Assembly (NCBI GenBank): GCA_017405305.1
Contig: JAFRAT010000017.1
Span: 33,712-97,711, forward strand
Length of the DNA: 64,000 nucleotides
Reading direction: 5' to 3'
Source: Aeriscardovia sp.
Lineage (GTDB): Bacteria; Actinomycetota; Actinomycetes; Actinomycetales; Bifidobacteriaceae
Positions within the stretch are counted from its first letter, which is position 1, and every line of letters begins with the position of its first letter. Made by a program: the position numbers and the translations under genes. This document shows, piece after piece, positions 54,360 to 63,880 of the stretch. The notes beneath the pieces are model-generated. The model did no database searches and was not told the origin of the DNA. It was given only the letters and a program-made list of their open reading frames with translations.

Positions 54360-55664
54360 ATGACAATTCCCGTCGTCCTCGCATCCACGTCGCCGTCCCG
54401 TCTCCGACTACTAGTGAAAGCCGGCATCCGTCCAATCGTGCGGCCATCCTTCGTCGACGAGCCGGCGGTCATCCAGCATTTCGCAGAACACACCGAGACA
54501 ACGGCGGACACCATCCCAGCAAAGACACGAGTCCTGGTCCTGTCACTGTCCAAAGCCTCCGCCGTCGCCCAAGCGATGCAGGCAGACGAGGCCGCCATCC
54601 GGTCCGCGAGCGGAGAGCGCATCGTCTTCGGCTGCCGCGATGAATCCGGCAAAGCCCATCGCACCGCCGACGATCCACTACAGAAGTCTATGCGCCAGAC
54701 ACCAGGCCTGGCAGGCCTGAAGCACGGCCCGCTGGTCATCGGCTGCGATTCAATGTTCGAATTCAACGGGCACGTCTACGGCAAGCCCCACAATGCATCG
54801 ACCGCGCGCGAACGGCTGCTGGCCATGCGCGGCAAGCGCGGCACCCTGTGGACAGGCCATACCGTCATCGACCTAGCAACGGGCAGACGCGAGCACCTCG
54901 CCAGCAGCGCCGAAGTCATCTTCGGCAACTACTCCAAACAGGACATCGACCGGTACATCGCCACAAAGGAACCGCTAGAAGTAGCCGGATCCTTCACGCT
55001 GGAAGGCATCGGCGGCGCTTTCATCGACTCAGTCATCGGCGACCCACATGGCGTCATCGGCCTGAGTCTATCGACGCTGCGCTCGCTGACGTCCCGCCTC
55101 AGGTACGAATGGACCGACCTGTGGAACACCGTCGACTCCTCGGCGCACGAAGCCAACGGCAACGGCGAATTCATCCATCAGCCCGGCGACGGATGGATCG
55201 ACTGCTCCTGCGGCCATCGCCACTGGGGCCTCAACGGCGCCGCCGGCATGCTGCTGGCCCGGCGCGACGAAGCCACCGGTAAAGTGACAGACGTGCTGCT
55301 GCAGCACCGCGCCGAGTGGAGCGCCGAAGGCGGCACCTGGGGCATCCCCGGCGGAGCGCTCGCTGACGGGGAGAATCCGCTGGAGGGCGCACTGCGCGAG
55401 AGCTTCGAGGAAGCGAATATCACGGCGCAGGACGTCGACATCGTGGGCACGCACGTCGAAGACCACGGCAACTGGGCCTATACGACCGTTTTCGCCTTCG
55501 AGAAGCCCGGTCATGCCGTGACTGCGCGGATCAACGACGGGGAGAGCCTGTCAGTGGAGTGGGTCCCGTTCTCCGACGTAGGGAAGTGCCGATTGTTGAG
55601 CTACTTTGGCCAGAATTGGCCAGGCTTCGCCGAGAGACTGTCACGGCTGTCGGCCCGCGTGTGA
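54360..55664 (+). CDS. Maf-like nucleotide pyrophosphatase fused to a Nudix hydrolase
   Basis: 434 residues: an N-terminal Maf domain (VVLASTSPSRLRLLVKAGI, LVIGCDSMFEFNGHVYGKPHN, MRGKRGTLWTGHTVI, to about residue 255) and a C-terminal Nudix domain from about residue 295 with the Nudix box GGALADGENPLEGALRESFEEANI (the usual GU end is NI). Maf domains hydrolyse modified or non-canonical NTPs; Nudix hydrolases do the same for oxidised nucleotides. The fusion suggests a two-specificity house-cleaning enzyme. Start at 54360 with AAAAGGAG upstream. Confidence 0.9.
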   Translation: MTIPVVLASTSPSRLRLLVKAGIRPIVRPSFVDEPAVIQHFAEHTETTADTIPAKTRVLVLSLSKASAVAQAMQADEAAIRSASGERIVFGCRDESGKAHRTADDPLQKSMRQTPGLAGLKHGPLVIGCDSMFEFNGHVYGKPHNASTARERLLAMRGKRGTLWTGHTVIDLATGRREHLASSAEVIFGNYSKQDIDRYIATKEPLEVAGSFTLEGIGGAFIDSVIGDPHGVIGLSLSTLRSLTSRLRYEWTDLWNTVDSSAHEANGNGEFIHQPGDGWIDCSCGHRHWGLNGAAGMLLARRDEATGKVTDVLLQHRAEWSAEGGTWGIPGGALADGENPLEGALRESFEEANITAQDVDIVGTHVEDHGNWAYTTVFAFEKPGHAVTARINDGESLSVEWVPFSDVGKCRLLSYFGQNWPGFAERLSRLSARV

Positions 55665-55850
55665 GATACTGGGGCTGGCGGCTCTGCATGGCCGCCGTGG
55701 GCGATGCGTTGATCCCCTGGGCCGCGAAGGGCGGCAAGCGACGGTGTCCGCATCCCGTGAAGGCTTTTCAGGTTCCGCCGAGAGATACGGCTCTGTTGCG
55801 CTCCGGCGGGCAGTACCGCACGCGTGCAGGCGTGCGAGGAAGACGTATAA

Positions 55851-58373
55851 ATGAATACTTTGCATGATTCCGCTCAGCTGGGCGAGTCCGTCCGTTCGCA
55901 GGAGCAGGTGCCGGCGACGCGCGTGCGCCGTCGCGGCGGCCGCCGCGTGGTGCGTGCCGCGGGAGCAGCGGGAGCCAAGCTTCCCGTGAAAGTCCACGAG
56001 GGGGCATCAGCCGTCGAACCAACGACAGTATCCGTTCCGTCGTCCGCTTCCCTCGCGCAGACCGCTGATGATCGTCGCCGCCGTCTGTCCGCCGAGTTGT
56101 TCTCTGATTCCGAAGTGGCCCGTCGGACGGCGGCCAAGAGCGAGGCCGCGTCCAGTTCCAGCCGTCGTTCCCGTTCCACGTCCCGTGCCGTTAGACCTGC
56201 TGACGGAGCCGCCGCTTCCGACGATTCTTCCGCCGCTCCGTCCGCTGATCGCCATGTGCGCCGGCCGATGACTTCGCTGCTCTTCCAGGAACCGGTCCTT
56301 CCTGCGCAGTCCTCTTCCGATGCGTTCGTCGACGATCCTGAGGAGGAGAAGAAGCCGCGCCGCCGCAGGACGCGCTCCCATGCCAGCCGCGAGGACTGCT
56401 CTCCGCGCGCCACCAAGGCCGACAACGGCTGCACCGACGCAAAAGTCGACGACGACACCGAAACCGGAGCGAAGAGCGACAGAACCCGCCGCCGCCTGAA
56501 CGCGGAGGAGCGTGCCGCTGCCGCCGAGATCGAGCAGATCGAGGAGGACATCAAACGTGAGCGTTCCCGCCGTTATCCCCGTTCCGGTTCTTCTGAGGGG
56601 ACCGCGGACAGCGCAGACGAGGACCCTCGGCAGTCCGAGGAATCCGGCGAAGCGACGACGATGACCCGTCGCCGTCGTTCGACCAAGCGGATTGCCGCTC
56701 CGTCAACCACTACGTCCCGCTACAAGCGCGAGCAGCAATACATCGAGAAAATCAAGGATGTGGAGGGTTCCACCCGCTTAGAGGCCAAGCGTCAGCGCCG
56801 CCGTGACAACCGCCGCGAGCGTTCGCGCCAGACGCTCATCACCGAGCAGGACTTCCTAGCGCGCCGCGAAAACGTGGACCGTCAGATGATCGTGCGCGAG
56901 AAGGGCCGCCACACCCAGATTTCTGTCATCGAGGACGGCATCCTGGTCGAGCACTACGTTTCCGATATCGACGAGGTTTCCACCGTCGGAAACATTTATC
57001 TAGGCCGCGTGCAGAACGTGCTTCCGAGCATGGAGGCTGCTTTCGTCAACATTGGCGAGGCCCGCAACGGCGTCCTGTACTCCGGCGAGGTCAACTGGGA
57101 CTCCGCCCGTCTCGAGGGCCATCCGCGCCGCATCGAGCTGGCGTATCACTCCGGCGCCCCAATCTTGGTCCAGGTCACGAAGGACCCGATCGGCCACAAG
57201 GGTGCCCGTCTGACGTCCCAGGTGACGCTAGCAGGCCGCTACATCGTTCTAGTGCCGTTCGGCGGCATGACCGGCGTCTCGCGCAAGCTCCCGGACCGTG
57301 AACGCGCACGTCTCAAGAAGATCGTCGACAACCTGGGTGCCAAGAACTTCGGCATCATTATTCGCACGGCCGCCGAAGGCGCATCGGAGGAGGCCGTCGC
57401 TAAGGACTATCAGATGCTGCTGGCGCAGTGGAACGACGTCCTCAAGCAGTATGACGAGTTCGAGGACTCGCATCGCCCGCGCCTGCTGCGCGGCGAGCAG
57501 GACGTTGCCATTCGTGTGGTGCGCGACACGTTCAACGACGATTTCCGCCAGTTGGTCGTCGAAGGCGAGAACGTCTACGGCCGCATCAAGCACTACCTAT
57601 CCACGATGGCCCCGGACCTGCTGGGCCGCTTGCACTACTGGGATCCGGCCGAGCACGCTGGCCAGGACGTCTTCGACCGGTGGAAGATCGATGGCCAGCT
57701 ACGCAAAGGCATGGAGCGCCAGGTGTATCTGCCCAGCGGCGGTTCTCTCGTCATCGACCGCACCGAGGCTATGACGACTATCGACGTCAACACTGGCCGT
57801 TTCATCGGCAAAGGTAAGTCCCTCGAGGAAACCGTCACTCGGTGCAACCTTGAGGCAGCCGAGGAGATCGTCCGCCAGCTGCGCCTGCGCGACATTGGCG
57901 GTATGATCATGATCGATTTCGTCGATATGGTCCTGGAGTCCAACCGTGACCTTGTGCTGCACCGTCTGGTGGAGTGCCTGTCGCGCGACCACACGAAGCA
58001 CCAAGTGGCTGAGGTCACCAGCCTGGGCCTGGTCCAGATGACCCGCAAGCGCGTAGGTCAGGGACTGGTCGAGGCGTTCTCCGAGGAGTGCCCGACCTGC
58101 CATGGCCGCGGCTTCATCATCCATGAGGATCCGACCATCGATTCCTCTGCCGACGATCCGTACGAGGTCAAAGGCGGTGACCCGTTCGAGAAGCCCCGCG
58201 GCAGGCACCATGCCGAGCAGCAGCACGCCACGGCGTCGGCGCGGGAGTCCGCTCTGATGCCTACAGGTTCGAGCACGGAAGTCAAGGCCAAGCTCGCTGC
58301 CATCGCCGCTGCAGCCACGAAAAGGAGCGAGCGAGCTGGTTCCACGGATGAGAGGGACAGGGCGGAAGAGTAA
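55851..58373 (+). CDS. rne: Ribonuclease E/G
   Basis: 840 residues. The N-terminal 270 residues are low-complexity, Arg/Ser/Ala-rich (RNA-binding and degradosome scaffold type in actinobacterial RNase E). The catalytic core from about 330 has the S1 domain (NIYLGRVQNVLPSMEAAFVNIGE), the catalytic metal site TTIDVNTGRFIGKGKSLEETVTRCN ... GGMIMIDFVDM, and the zinc-link CPTCHGRG. It initiates mRNA and rRNA decay. The start is preceded by GAGGAAG. It is followed by the promoter of the rplU operon. Confidence 0.95.
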   Translation: MNTLHDSAQLGESVRSQEQVPATRVRRRGGRRVVRAAGAAGAKLPVKVHEGASAVEPTTVSVPSSASLAQTADDRRRRLSAELFSDSEVARRTAAKSEAASSSSRRSRSTSRAVRPADGAAASDDSSAAPSADRHVRRPMTSLLFQEPVLPAQSSSDAFVDDPEEEKKPRRRRTRSHASREDCSPRATKADNGCTDAKVDDDTETGAKSDRTRRRLNAEERAAAAEIEQIEEDIKRERSRRYPRSGSSEGTADSADEDPRQSEESGEATTMTRRRRSTKRIAAPSTTTSRYKREQQYIEKIKDVEGSTRLEAKRQRRRDNRRERSRQTLITEQDFLARRENVDRQMIVREKGRHTQISVIEDGILVEHYVSDIDEVSTVGNIYLGRVQNVLPSMEAAFVNIGEARNGVLYSGEVNWDSARLEGHPRRIELAYHSGAPILVQVTKDPIGHKGARLTSQVTLAGRYIVLVPFGGMTGVSRKLPDRERARLKKIVDNLGAKNFGIIIRTAAEGASEEAVAKDYQMLLAQWNDVLKQYDEFEDSHRPRLLRGEQDVAIRVVRDTFNDDFRQLVVEGENVYGRIKHYLSTMAPDLLGRLHYWDPAEHAGQDVFDRWKIDGQLRKGMERQVYLPSGGSLVIDRTEAMTTIDVNTGRFIGKGKSLEETVTRCNLEAAEEIVRQLRLRDIGGMIMIDFVDMVLESNRDLVLHRLVECLSRDHTKHQVAEVTSLGLVQMTRKRVGQGLVEAFSEECPTCHGRGFIIHEDPTIDSSADDPYEVKGGDPFEKPRGRHHAEQQHATASARESALMPTGSSTEVKAKLAAIAAAATKRSERAGSTDERDRAEE

Positions 58374-58443
58374 GACAGGCGTCGCTTCATCACAGCCCTG
58401 TGGTACTTTGCGGAACAGGATTCGTTCTCTGCTGTAGCAGGGT

Positions 58444-58472
58444 TTGACGAAACGAACGGCGTTTTGTACATT
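58444..58472 (+). promoter_or_regulatory. Promoter of rplU-rpmA
   Basis: TTGACG (58444-58449) and TACATT (58467-58472) are 17 bp apart. The -10 box lies within the stem GTACAT/ATGTAC (58466-58471 with 58478-58483). About 80 nt remain to the rplU start. Confidence 0.7.
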
Positions 58473-58561
58473 CTTCTATGTACGTTCATACGTTGGTGTC
58501 TTATCGTGCCTGGGTTCCTGGTGCGGTGAGGTGAAATTTTGAAACAGGCAAGGCAGGGGCT

Positions 58562-58870
58562 ATGTACGCGATTGTGAAGGCTGGCGGCCACCAGGAGAAA
58601 GTTGAGGTTGGCGACGAGATTACCGTCAACCGTCTCGCAGCGAAGAAAGGCGGCACGGTCGAATTCCCCGTCGTTCTTTTTGTCGACGGTTCCAAGACCG
58701 TGATCGCAGCTCAGGATCTTGCGAAGATCCACGTTGAGGGCGAAGTGATCGACGATGAGGCCAAGGGGCCGAAAGTCGTCATCCAGAAGTTCCACAACAA
58801 GACCGGCGGCGCTCGCCGCCAGGGGCACCGTCAGAAGCTATCCGTCGTCAAGATCACCAAGATCGCCTGA
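58562..58870 (+). CDS. rplU: 50S ribosomal protein L21
   Basis: The 102-residue protein has full family length with [20 protein letters not shown] and the C-terminal [20 protein letters not shown] signature. It binds 23S rRNA. Followed 25 bp later by rpmA. Confidence 0.98.
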   Translation: MYAIVKAGGHQEKVEVGDEITVNRLAAKKGGTVEFPVVLFVDGSKTVIAAQDLAKIHVEGEVIDDEAKGPKVVIQKFHNKTGGARRQGHRQKLSVVKITKIA

Positions 58871-58895
58871 GACCGAGGACTAGAGGAGATAGATC

Positions 58896-59171
58896 ATGGC
58901 ACATAAGAAGGCTGGTTCCAGCTCGCATAATGGTCGCGATTCACGGCCGCAGTTCCTAGGCATTAAGAAGTACGGTGGCGAGTCCGTTATCGCCGGCAAT
59001 GTTCTTGTGCGTCAGCGCGGCTCCCGTTTTTACCCGGGTCTCAACGTCCGTAAGGGCAAGGATGACACGCTGTTCGCTGTCGTCGACGGCGTCGTCCGCT
59101 TCGGCGTCCGCCACGACCACAAAGTCGTCGATGTGCTGGCAGAAAAGCAGGAAACTGCTTCCGCCCGCTGA
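58896..59171 (+). CDS. rpmA: 50S ribosomal protein L27
   Basis: The 91-residue protein begins [19 protein letters not shown] and has [18 protein letters not shown], the L27 signature. Its N-terminus reaches the peptidyl-transferase centre. There is no N-terminal cleavable extension. Usual rplU-rpmA-obg order. Confidence 0.98.
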   Translation: MAHKKAGSSSHNGRDSRPQFLGIKKYGGESVIAGNVLVRQRGSRFYPGLNVRKGKDDTLFAVVDGVVRFGVRHDHKVVDVLAEKQETASAR

Positions 59172-59182
59172 ATTGGCGTGCG

Positions 59183-59248
59183 CACGGGCATGAGACGCCC
59201 GTGCGAATATAGGAAAGGTCGCTCCGTGTTTGCGGTGCGGCCTTTTTG
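59183..59248 (+). terminator. Two hairpins between rpmA and obg
   Basis: GCACGGGC (59183-59190) with GCCCGTGC (59198-59205), then AAAGGTCGC (59215-59223) with GCGGCCTTT (59238-59246) and T5. The second has the form of an intrinsic terminator, so obg may be partly uncoupled from rplU-rpmA. Confidence 0.8.
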
Positions 59249-59314
59249 TCGCCGAGGCCGGCATGCCGCTTGCTAATATGCCAAAAGAAACAACGGCGGG
59301 TGAAAGGATCAGGG

Positions 59315-60922
59315 ATGGCGGACTTCGTGGATCGTGTCACCGTACATTTCCAAGGCGGAGACGGCGGCAACGGCGCTTCGTCGATCAGGCGTGAGAAGTA
59401 CAAGCCATTGGCCGGGCCGGACGGCGGCAACGGCGGCCGCGGCGGATCCATCATCCTCAGGGCATCCGCCGACGAGACGAGCTTGCTTGATTTTCGCTAC
59501 ATTCCGCATCGCCGTGCCATGAACGGCAAGCACGGCGAGGGTGGCTACCGCGATGGCAAGCGCGGCGAGGACGTCGTCGTGCCCGTGCCTATCGGGACGG
59601 TAGTGTTCAGGGCCGCGGGGCCTGTCGGACAGCCGAAACATCGCGGCGAGCAGCTTGCCGACCTCAGTCACGAAGGCGATAAGTTCGTTGTGGCCCGTGG
59701 CGGCTGCGGCGGTCTGGGCAACCATGCCCTGGCCAACAAGGCGCACCGTGCTCCGGGCTTTGCGCTGAAGGGTGAGCCAGGCCAAGCGACCGACGTCGTT
59801 CTCGAGCTCAAATCGGTGGCGGACGTAGCCCTCGTGGGCTATCCGTCGGCGGGCAAATCGAGCCTCATCGCCGCCATCTCCGCGGCGCGTCCTAAAATCG
59901 CCGACTATCCGTTCACAACGCTCGTGCCAAACCTGGGCGTCGTCAAGGCCGGCATGGACCGCTTCACCGTCGCCGACGCTCCCGGTCTGATTCCCGGAGC
60001 ATCCGAGGGTAAGGGACTGGGCCTGCAGTTCCTCCGCCACATTGAACGAACCCAGGTGATCGTGCACGTAATCGATTGCGCCACTCCGGAGCAGGGCCGC
60101 GATCCAATGAGCGATTACCAGGTCATCGAAAACGAGTTGTCCTATTATGCGCAGCGGCTGGACTTGCCGCTGGGCGCCATTCCGATGGACGAGCGCCAGC
60201 GGGTGATCGTCTTAACGAAGGCGGACGTGCCCGACGCCCGCGAACTGGCCGAGATGGTCAAACCGCAGTTTGAGGGGATGGGCCTGCCGGTCTTCATCGT
60301 GTCCGCCGTGTCGCATGAAGGCCTGAAACAGCTGGTATTCGCGTTATCGGGTATGGTGGCGCAGGCCCGGAAGCGGGTCCACGAGCTGCGATCGAAAGCC
60401 GAGGGAAACGGCCGCGTTGTCATCAAGCCGCTGGAGATGAAGCGTAACAAGGCCGCAAGCGAGACTCCCGATTTCTCCATTGTCCGTCGTGGCAACCGCG
60501 ACGGCAGCTACTGGTTTGACATCGTGGGCGAAACGCCGTCACGCTGGATCATCCAGACTGATTTCGACAATGACGAAGCCGTCGGTTACCTGGCCGACCG
60601 TCTGGCGAGGTTGGGCGTCGAGGACGCGCTGCGCGACGCGGGCGCCGTCGCCGGGGACGAGGTCCATATCGGTCCGGAAGGGGACCAAGTCTTCTTCAAT
60701 TGGGATCCGGCGATTGCTGCCGGTGCAGAAGGCTTAGACGAATCGCCGGTCGTCAGCCGCGGTGAGGACATCCGCCTGCGCGACGTCGGCTACGTCAAGC
60801 GGCGCACGAATGCCGAACGCCGCCGGGCCTACCACGAGAAAATGGATCGTTTGACACAGCTGCGCGCGGAGCGCGAGGCCGAGCGGAAGGCGGGCTACTG
60901 GGCCGATCCGTCGAAGGAATAA
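59315..60922 (+). CDS. obg: Obg-family GTPase (ObgE/CgtA)
   Basis: The 535-residue protein has the glycine-rich Obg domain (DGGNGGRGGSI, GEGGYRDGKRGED), the G domain with G1 GYPSAGKSSLI, G3 DAPGLIPGA and G4 LTKADVP, and a C-terminal OCT domain with FDIVGETPSRWIIQTDFDNDEAVGYLADRL. It couples ribosome assembly with the stringent response. The start at 59315 is supported by GAAAGGA 6 nt upstream; an in-frame ATG 69 nt earlier lies within the terminator. Confidence 0.97.
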   Translation: MADFVDRVTVHFQGGDGGNGASSIRREKYKPLAGPDGGNGGRGGSIILRASADETSLLDFRYIPHRRAMNGKHGEGGYRDGKRGEDVVVPVPIGTVVFRAAGPVGQPKHRGEQLADLSHEGDKFVVARGGCGGLGNHALANKAHRAPGFALKGEPGQATDVVLELKSVADVALVGYPSAGKSSLIAAISAARPKIADYPFTTLVPNLGVVKAGMDRFTVADAPGLIPGASEGKGLGLQFLRHIERTQVIVHVIDCATPEQGRDPMSDYQVIENELSYYAQRLDLPLGAIPMDERQRVIVLTKADVPDARELAEMVKPQFEGMGLPVFIVSAVSHEGLKQLVFALSGMVAQARKRVHELRSKAEGNGRVVIKPLEMKRNKAASETPDFSIVRRGNRDGSYWFDIVGETPSRWIIQTDFDNDEAVGYLADRLARLGVEDALRDAGAVAGDEVHIGPEGDQVFFNWDPAIAAGAEGLDESPVVSRGEDIRLRDVGYVKRRTNAERRRAYHEKMDRLTQLRAEREAERKAGYWADPSKE

Positions 60923-60944
60923 CGGCGACGCGTCCGCCACACGG

Positions 60945-60973
60945 TGGACGAATGTCCTGACATCCGCTAAAAT
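60945..60973 (+). promoter_or_regulatory. Promoter of tRNA-Trp (and secE-nusG)
   Basis: TGGACG (60945-60950) and TAAAAT (60968-60973) are 17 bp apart, about 50 nt ahead of tRNA-Trp. Confidence 0.65.
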
Positions 60974-61024
60974 GGGGGTTCGGCAGTTAGCTCTGCCTTG
61001 ATTCCCGCGGGATGTCGTGGGAAT

Positions 61025-61097
61025 AGGGGAGTGGCACAATTGGTAGCGCAACGGTCTCCAAAACCGTAGGTTGTGGGTTCGAGTCCCGCCTCCCCTG
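61025..61097 (+). tRNA. tRNA-Trp (anticodon CCA)
   Basis: 73-nt cloverleaf: acceptor AGGGGAG/CTCCCCT with discriminator G, D arm GCACAATTGGTAGCGC, anticodon loop CTCCAAA in the ACGGT/ACCGT stem, T arm GTGGGTTCGAGTCCCGC. It lies 30 bp before secE, a common bacterial arrangement. Confidence 0.95.
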
Positions 61098-61127
61098 CTC
61101 CGTAGTGACACATAGTGAGGACGTCAG

Positions 61128-61358
61128 ATGGCAAATAGCAAGGCGGAGGGCATGGGGACTGCCAAGCCGAACTTTTTCATGCGCATCGGTCTATTTATTC
61201 GGCAGATTATCGCCGAACTGCGTAAAGTCGTCGCTCCGACGCGCAAGGATTTGTTCAACTGGTTCATCGCTGTCGCCATTTTCGTCGTCCTGCTCATGGT
61301 GTTAGTGACTGTCCTAGATTTCGGGATGGGTAAACTCGTTCTTTTGATTTTTGGCTGA
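61128..61358 (+). CDS. secE: Protein translocase subunit SecE
   Basis: The 76-residue protein has the amphipathic segment FIRQIIAELRKVVAPTRKDLFNW and one membrane helix (FIAVAIFVVLLMVLVTVLDF). It clamps SecY in the export channel. ATG at 61128; nusG follows 31 bp later. Confidence 0.96.
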   Translation: MANSKAEGMGTAKPNFFMRIGLFIRQIIAELRKVVAPTRKDLFNWFIAVAIFVVLLMVLVTVLDFGMGKLVLLIFG

Positions 61359-61389
61359 TTAGTGTTTGAAAGAGGTGTGGAGCAGCTTG

Positions 61390-62145
61390 ATGACTGAGGA
61401 TGAGGTCGTTTTCGTGGAAGACAGACAGCAGGAGGCCGTTGATACGCAGTCTTCTGCGGCGGACGGAGCTGCTGAGGCCTCCGCCGAGCCGACTGAGAAG
61501 TCGGCGGAGGAAGAACTCGACGCTGGCCAGAAGGCTGTCAAGGAGTTCTCTCGCTCGCTGCGCACCCTGCCGGGCAAGTGGTACGTCCTGCACACGTACT
61601 CCGGCTACGAGAAACGCGTGAAACAGAACCTGGAGGCCCGTATCGCGAATTTCGGCCTGGAGGACAAGGTTTTCCAGGCTGAAGTTCCGATGGAGGAGGT
61701 CGAGAAACACACTGAGAAGGGGCGCAAGGTCCTCAACCGCGTGCGCATCCCGGGCTATGTCCTGGTCCGCATGGTAGACAACGATGAGGATGCGTTCCGC
61801 ATCGTCCGCGAGACGGAAGCCGTGACCGGTTTCGTCGGCGTGCAGCGCGAGCCAGTGGCTCTGAGCCGCAAGGAAGTCATTGCTATGATGGCTCCGATGA
61901 TTTCCCAGAAGGCGCTCAAAGAAGCCGGCGACAAGGTTGCCGCGAAGGCCCGACGCATCGTCGAAGTCAGCTTCAAGCCGGGCGAGTCCGTCACCGTGAC
62001 CAGCGGCCCATTCGCGTCAATGCCGGCCGTCATCTCGGAGGTGTCTCCGGACAGCCAAAAGCTAACAGTTCTTGTGTCCATCTTCGATCGCGACACTCCC
62101 GTCGAACTGGGATTCGACCAGGTGGAGAAGCTCGAGAGCGAGTAA
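61390..62145 (+). CDS. nusG: Transcription termination/antitermination factor NusG
   Basis: The 251-residue protein has an acidic N-terminal extension (about 60 residues), the NGN domain ([36 protein letters not shown]) and a KOW domain ([24 protein letters not shown]). It couples RNA polymerase to Rho and ribosomes. Chosen start ATG 61390 with GGAG 8 nt upstream. Confidence 0.96.
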   Translation: MTEDEVVFVEDRQQEAVDTQSSAADGAAEASAEPTEKSAEEELDAGQKAVKEFSRSLRTLPGKWYVLHTYSGYEKRVKQNLEARIANFGLEDKVFQAEVPMEEVEKHTEKGRKVLNRVRIPGYVLVRMVDNDEDAFRIVRETEAVTGFVGVQREPVALSRKEVIAMMAPMISQKALKEAGDKVAAKARRIVEVSFKPGESVTVTSGPFASMPAVISEVSPDSQKLTVLVSIFDRDTPVELGFDQVEKLESE

Positions 62146-62188
62146 CGGTTGAGTCGGGTTCGCTCCGGTCTCTGTGTTTTCCTTTCAG

Positions 62189-62212
62189 GGCGCAGCAAGA
62201 TCTGCGCCTTTT
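62189..62212 (+). terminator. Intrinsic terminator of secE-nusG
   Basis: GGCGCAG (62189-62195) with CTGCGCC (62202-62208), followed by T4. Confidence 0.85.
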
Positions 62213-62216
62213 CGTT

Positions 62217-62273
62217 TTGCCTTTTCCTGTCTTCTTTGTAGACTGAAACGGTTGCCGCGCTACGCGCGGCAAC
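62217..62273 (+). promoter_or_regulatory. Promoter and leader hairpin of rplK-rplA
   Basis: TTGCCT (62217-62222) and TAGACT (62239-62244) are 16 bp apart. Near the expected transcript start is a 9-bp stem GTTGCCGCG (62251-62259) / CGCGGCAAC (62265-62273), a candidate site for L1 autoregulation. Confidence 0.6.
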
Positions 62274-62343
62274 ACAGCATCGGTTGCGGGAGATGCGCGC
62301 GGGCGCATTCGCCTGACCGCTTCAGAGAAAGAAGAACCACGAT

Positions 62344-62781
62344 ATGGCTCAAAAAGGCAAGAAAGTTACTGGCCTGATCAAGCTTCAGATTCCAGCCGGC
62401 AAGGCTAACCCGGCCCCGCCGATCGGCCCGGCTCTGGGTTCGCATGGCGTGAATATCATGCAGTTCTGCCAGGCGTACAACAACCAGACGAAGGACAAGA
62501 TGGGGCAGATCATCCCTGTTGAGATCACGGTCTATGAGGATCGTTCCTTCACCTTCGTTCTGAAGACTCCTCCAGCAGCGGACCTCCTTCGCAAGGCCGC
62601 CGGCGTCTCCAAAGGTGCCGCCAACCCGTTGACCGCCAAGGTCGGCTCCGTGACGTGGGACCAGTGCCGTGAAATCGCGCAGACCAAGCTCGCTGACCTG
62701 TCCGCCAAGGACGTCGAGGCTGGCGCGAAGATCATCGCTGGCACCGCTCGTTCCATGGGCATCACTGTCACCGGAAAGTGA
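62344..62781 (+). CDS. rplK: 50S ribosomal protein L11
   Basis: The 145-residue protein has [29 protein letters not shown] and the C-terminal [11 protein letters not shown] rRNA-binding domain with the L11 signature. It lies in the GTPase-associated centre. rplA follows after 70 bp. Confidence 0.98.
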   Translation: MAQKGKKVTGLIKLQIPAGKANPAPPIGPALGSHGVNIMQFCQAYNNQTKDKMGQIIPVEITVYEDRSFTFVLKTPPAADLLRKAAGVSKGAANPLTAKVGSVTWDQCREIAQTKLADLSAKDVEAGAKIIAGTARSMGITVTGK

Positions 62782-62851
62782 TTGAGAGAACAAAGGATTT
62801 GCGGTAGAGCTGACGCTAGCTCGAACCGTGACTGCTCGACAGGAGAAGCAG

Positions 62852-63544
62852 ATGACTAAGCGTTCCAAGAAATATCGCGAGTCGGCCGAAAAGATCGACC
62901 GCTCGACGCTGTATAGCCCGGCAGAGGCCATCGCCCTGCTGAAGTCGATGCCGAAATACAACTTCGACGAGTCCATCGATGCTGTCTACCGCCTCAACGT
63001 GGATCCGCGCAAGGCGGACCAGCTGATTCGCGGAACCGTTTCCCTTCCGAACGGCACCGGCAAGACCGTCCGCGTCGCTGTGTTCGCGCGTGGCCCGCAG
63101 GCGGAGGCAGCGAAGGCCGCCGGAGCCGACGAGGTCGGCGATGACGATCTCGTCAAGAAAGTCCAGGACGGTTTCCTTGATTTCGACGCCGTCGTGGCGA
63201 CTCCGGACATGATGGGCAAGGTCGGCCGTCTTGGCCGAGTCCTTGGTCCTCGTGGCCTCATGCCGAATCCGAAGACCGGCACCGTGACCATGGACGTGGC
63301 CAAAGCCGTCAAGGAAATTAAAGGCGGCAAAATCACGTTCCGCGTCGATAGGAACGGCAACCTCAGCTTCCTCATCGGCAAGATGAGCTTCGACGAGAAG
63401 GCTTTACTGGAGAACTTCGAGGCCGTCGCCGCTGAGATCAAGCGTCTCCGTCCGTCCACCGTCAAGGGCCGTTACGTCGAGCACGCGACATTGTCCTCCA
63501 CGATGAGTCCGGGCATCACTCTCGATTCCAACGCTCTGGCGTGA
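62852..63544 (+). CDS. rplA: 50S ribosomal protein L1
   Basis: The 230-residue protein has [26 protein letters not shown], the [21 protein letters not shown] signature and a C-terminal [17 protein letters not shown]. It forms the mobile L1 stalk and often represses its own operon. AGGAG lies 6 nt before the ATG at 62852; an upstream in-frame GTG adds eight residues not found in the family. Confidence 0.98.
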   Translation: MTKRSKKYRESAEKIDRSTLYSPAEAIALLKSMPKYNFDESIDAVYRLNVDPRKADQLIRGTVSLPNGTGKTVRVAVFARGPQAEAAKAAGADEVGDDDLVKKVQDGFLDFDAVVATPDMMGKVGRLGRVLGPRGLMPNPKTGTVTMDVAKAVKEIKGGKITFRVDRNGNLSFLIGKMSFDEKALLENFEAVAAEIKRLRPSTVKGRYVEHATLSSTMSPGITLDSNALA

Positions 63545-63564
63545 ATGAACGGTAGTTTCTGATG

Positions 63565-63595
63565 CGAAAGCCTCCCCAAGGGGAGGCTTTCGTTT
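63565..63595 (+). terminator. Intrinsic terminator of rplK-rplA
   Basis: GAAAGCCTCCCC (63566-63577) pairs perfectly with GGGGAGGCTTTC (63580-63591), loop AA, then GTTT. Confidence 0.9.
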
Positions 63596-63681
63596 ATCTT
63601 CTATCGTTCGCCGTATGATCGCACGCCGCCTCATCGGCGTTGACTGGTTGTACGTTGAATGATCGAGGGGCATTCCGGATA

Positions 63682-63691
63682 GGGGGGGGGG
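63682..63691. repeat. G10 homopolymer
   Basis: Ten consecutive G, just upstream of a possible promoter (TTGCAA at about 63694 with TAGGTT 18 bp downstream). Confidence 0.9.
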
Positions 63692-63880
63692 CTTGCAAAA
63701 TATTTTCCTTGTGTCATAGGTTGTTGTTTTTTGTGTTTTGCGACACGCCGGTGGATTCCAGTGTTCTCAATGTGTTTAATGGGAGGGGTTGCGTGATGGG
63801 CGGGATGGGGGTTACAGTCTTGTCTTGCTGCTCACGGGGCGGCCGGCGCGGCCGGCGGACTCCGGGGACCGGCATGGTGG

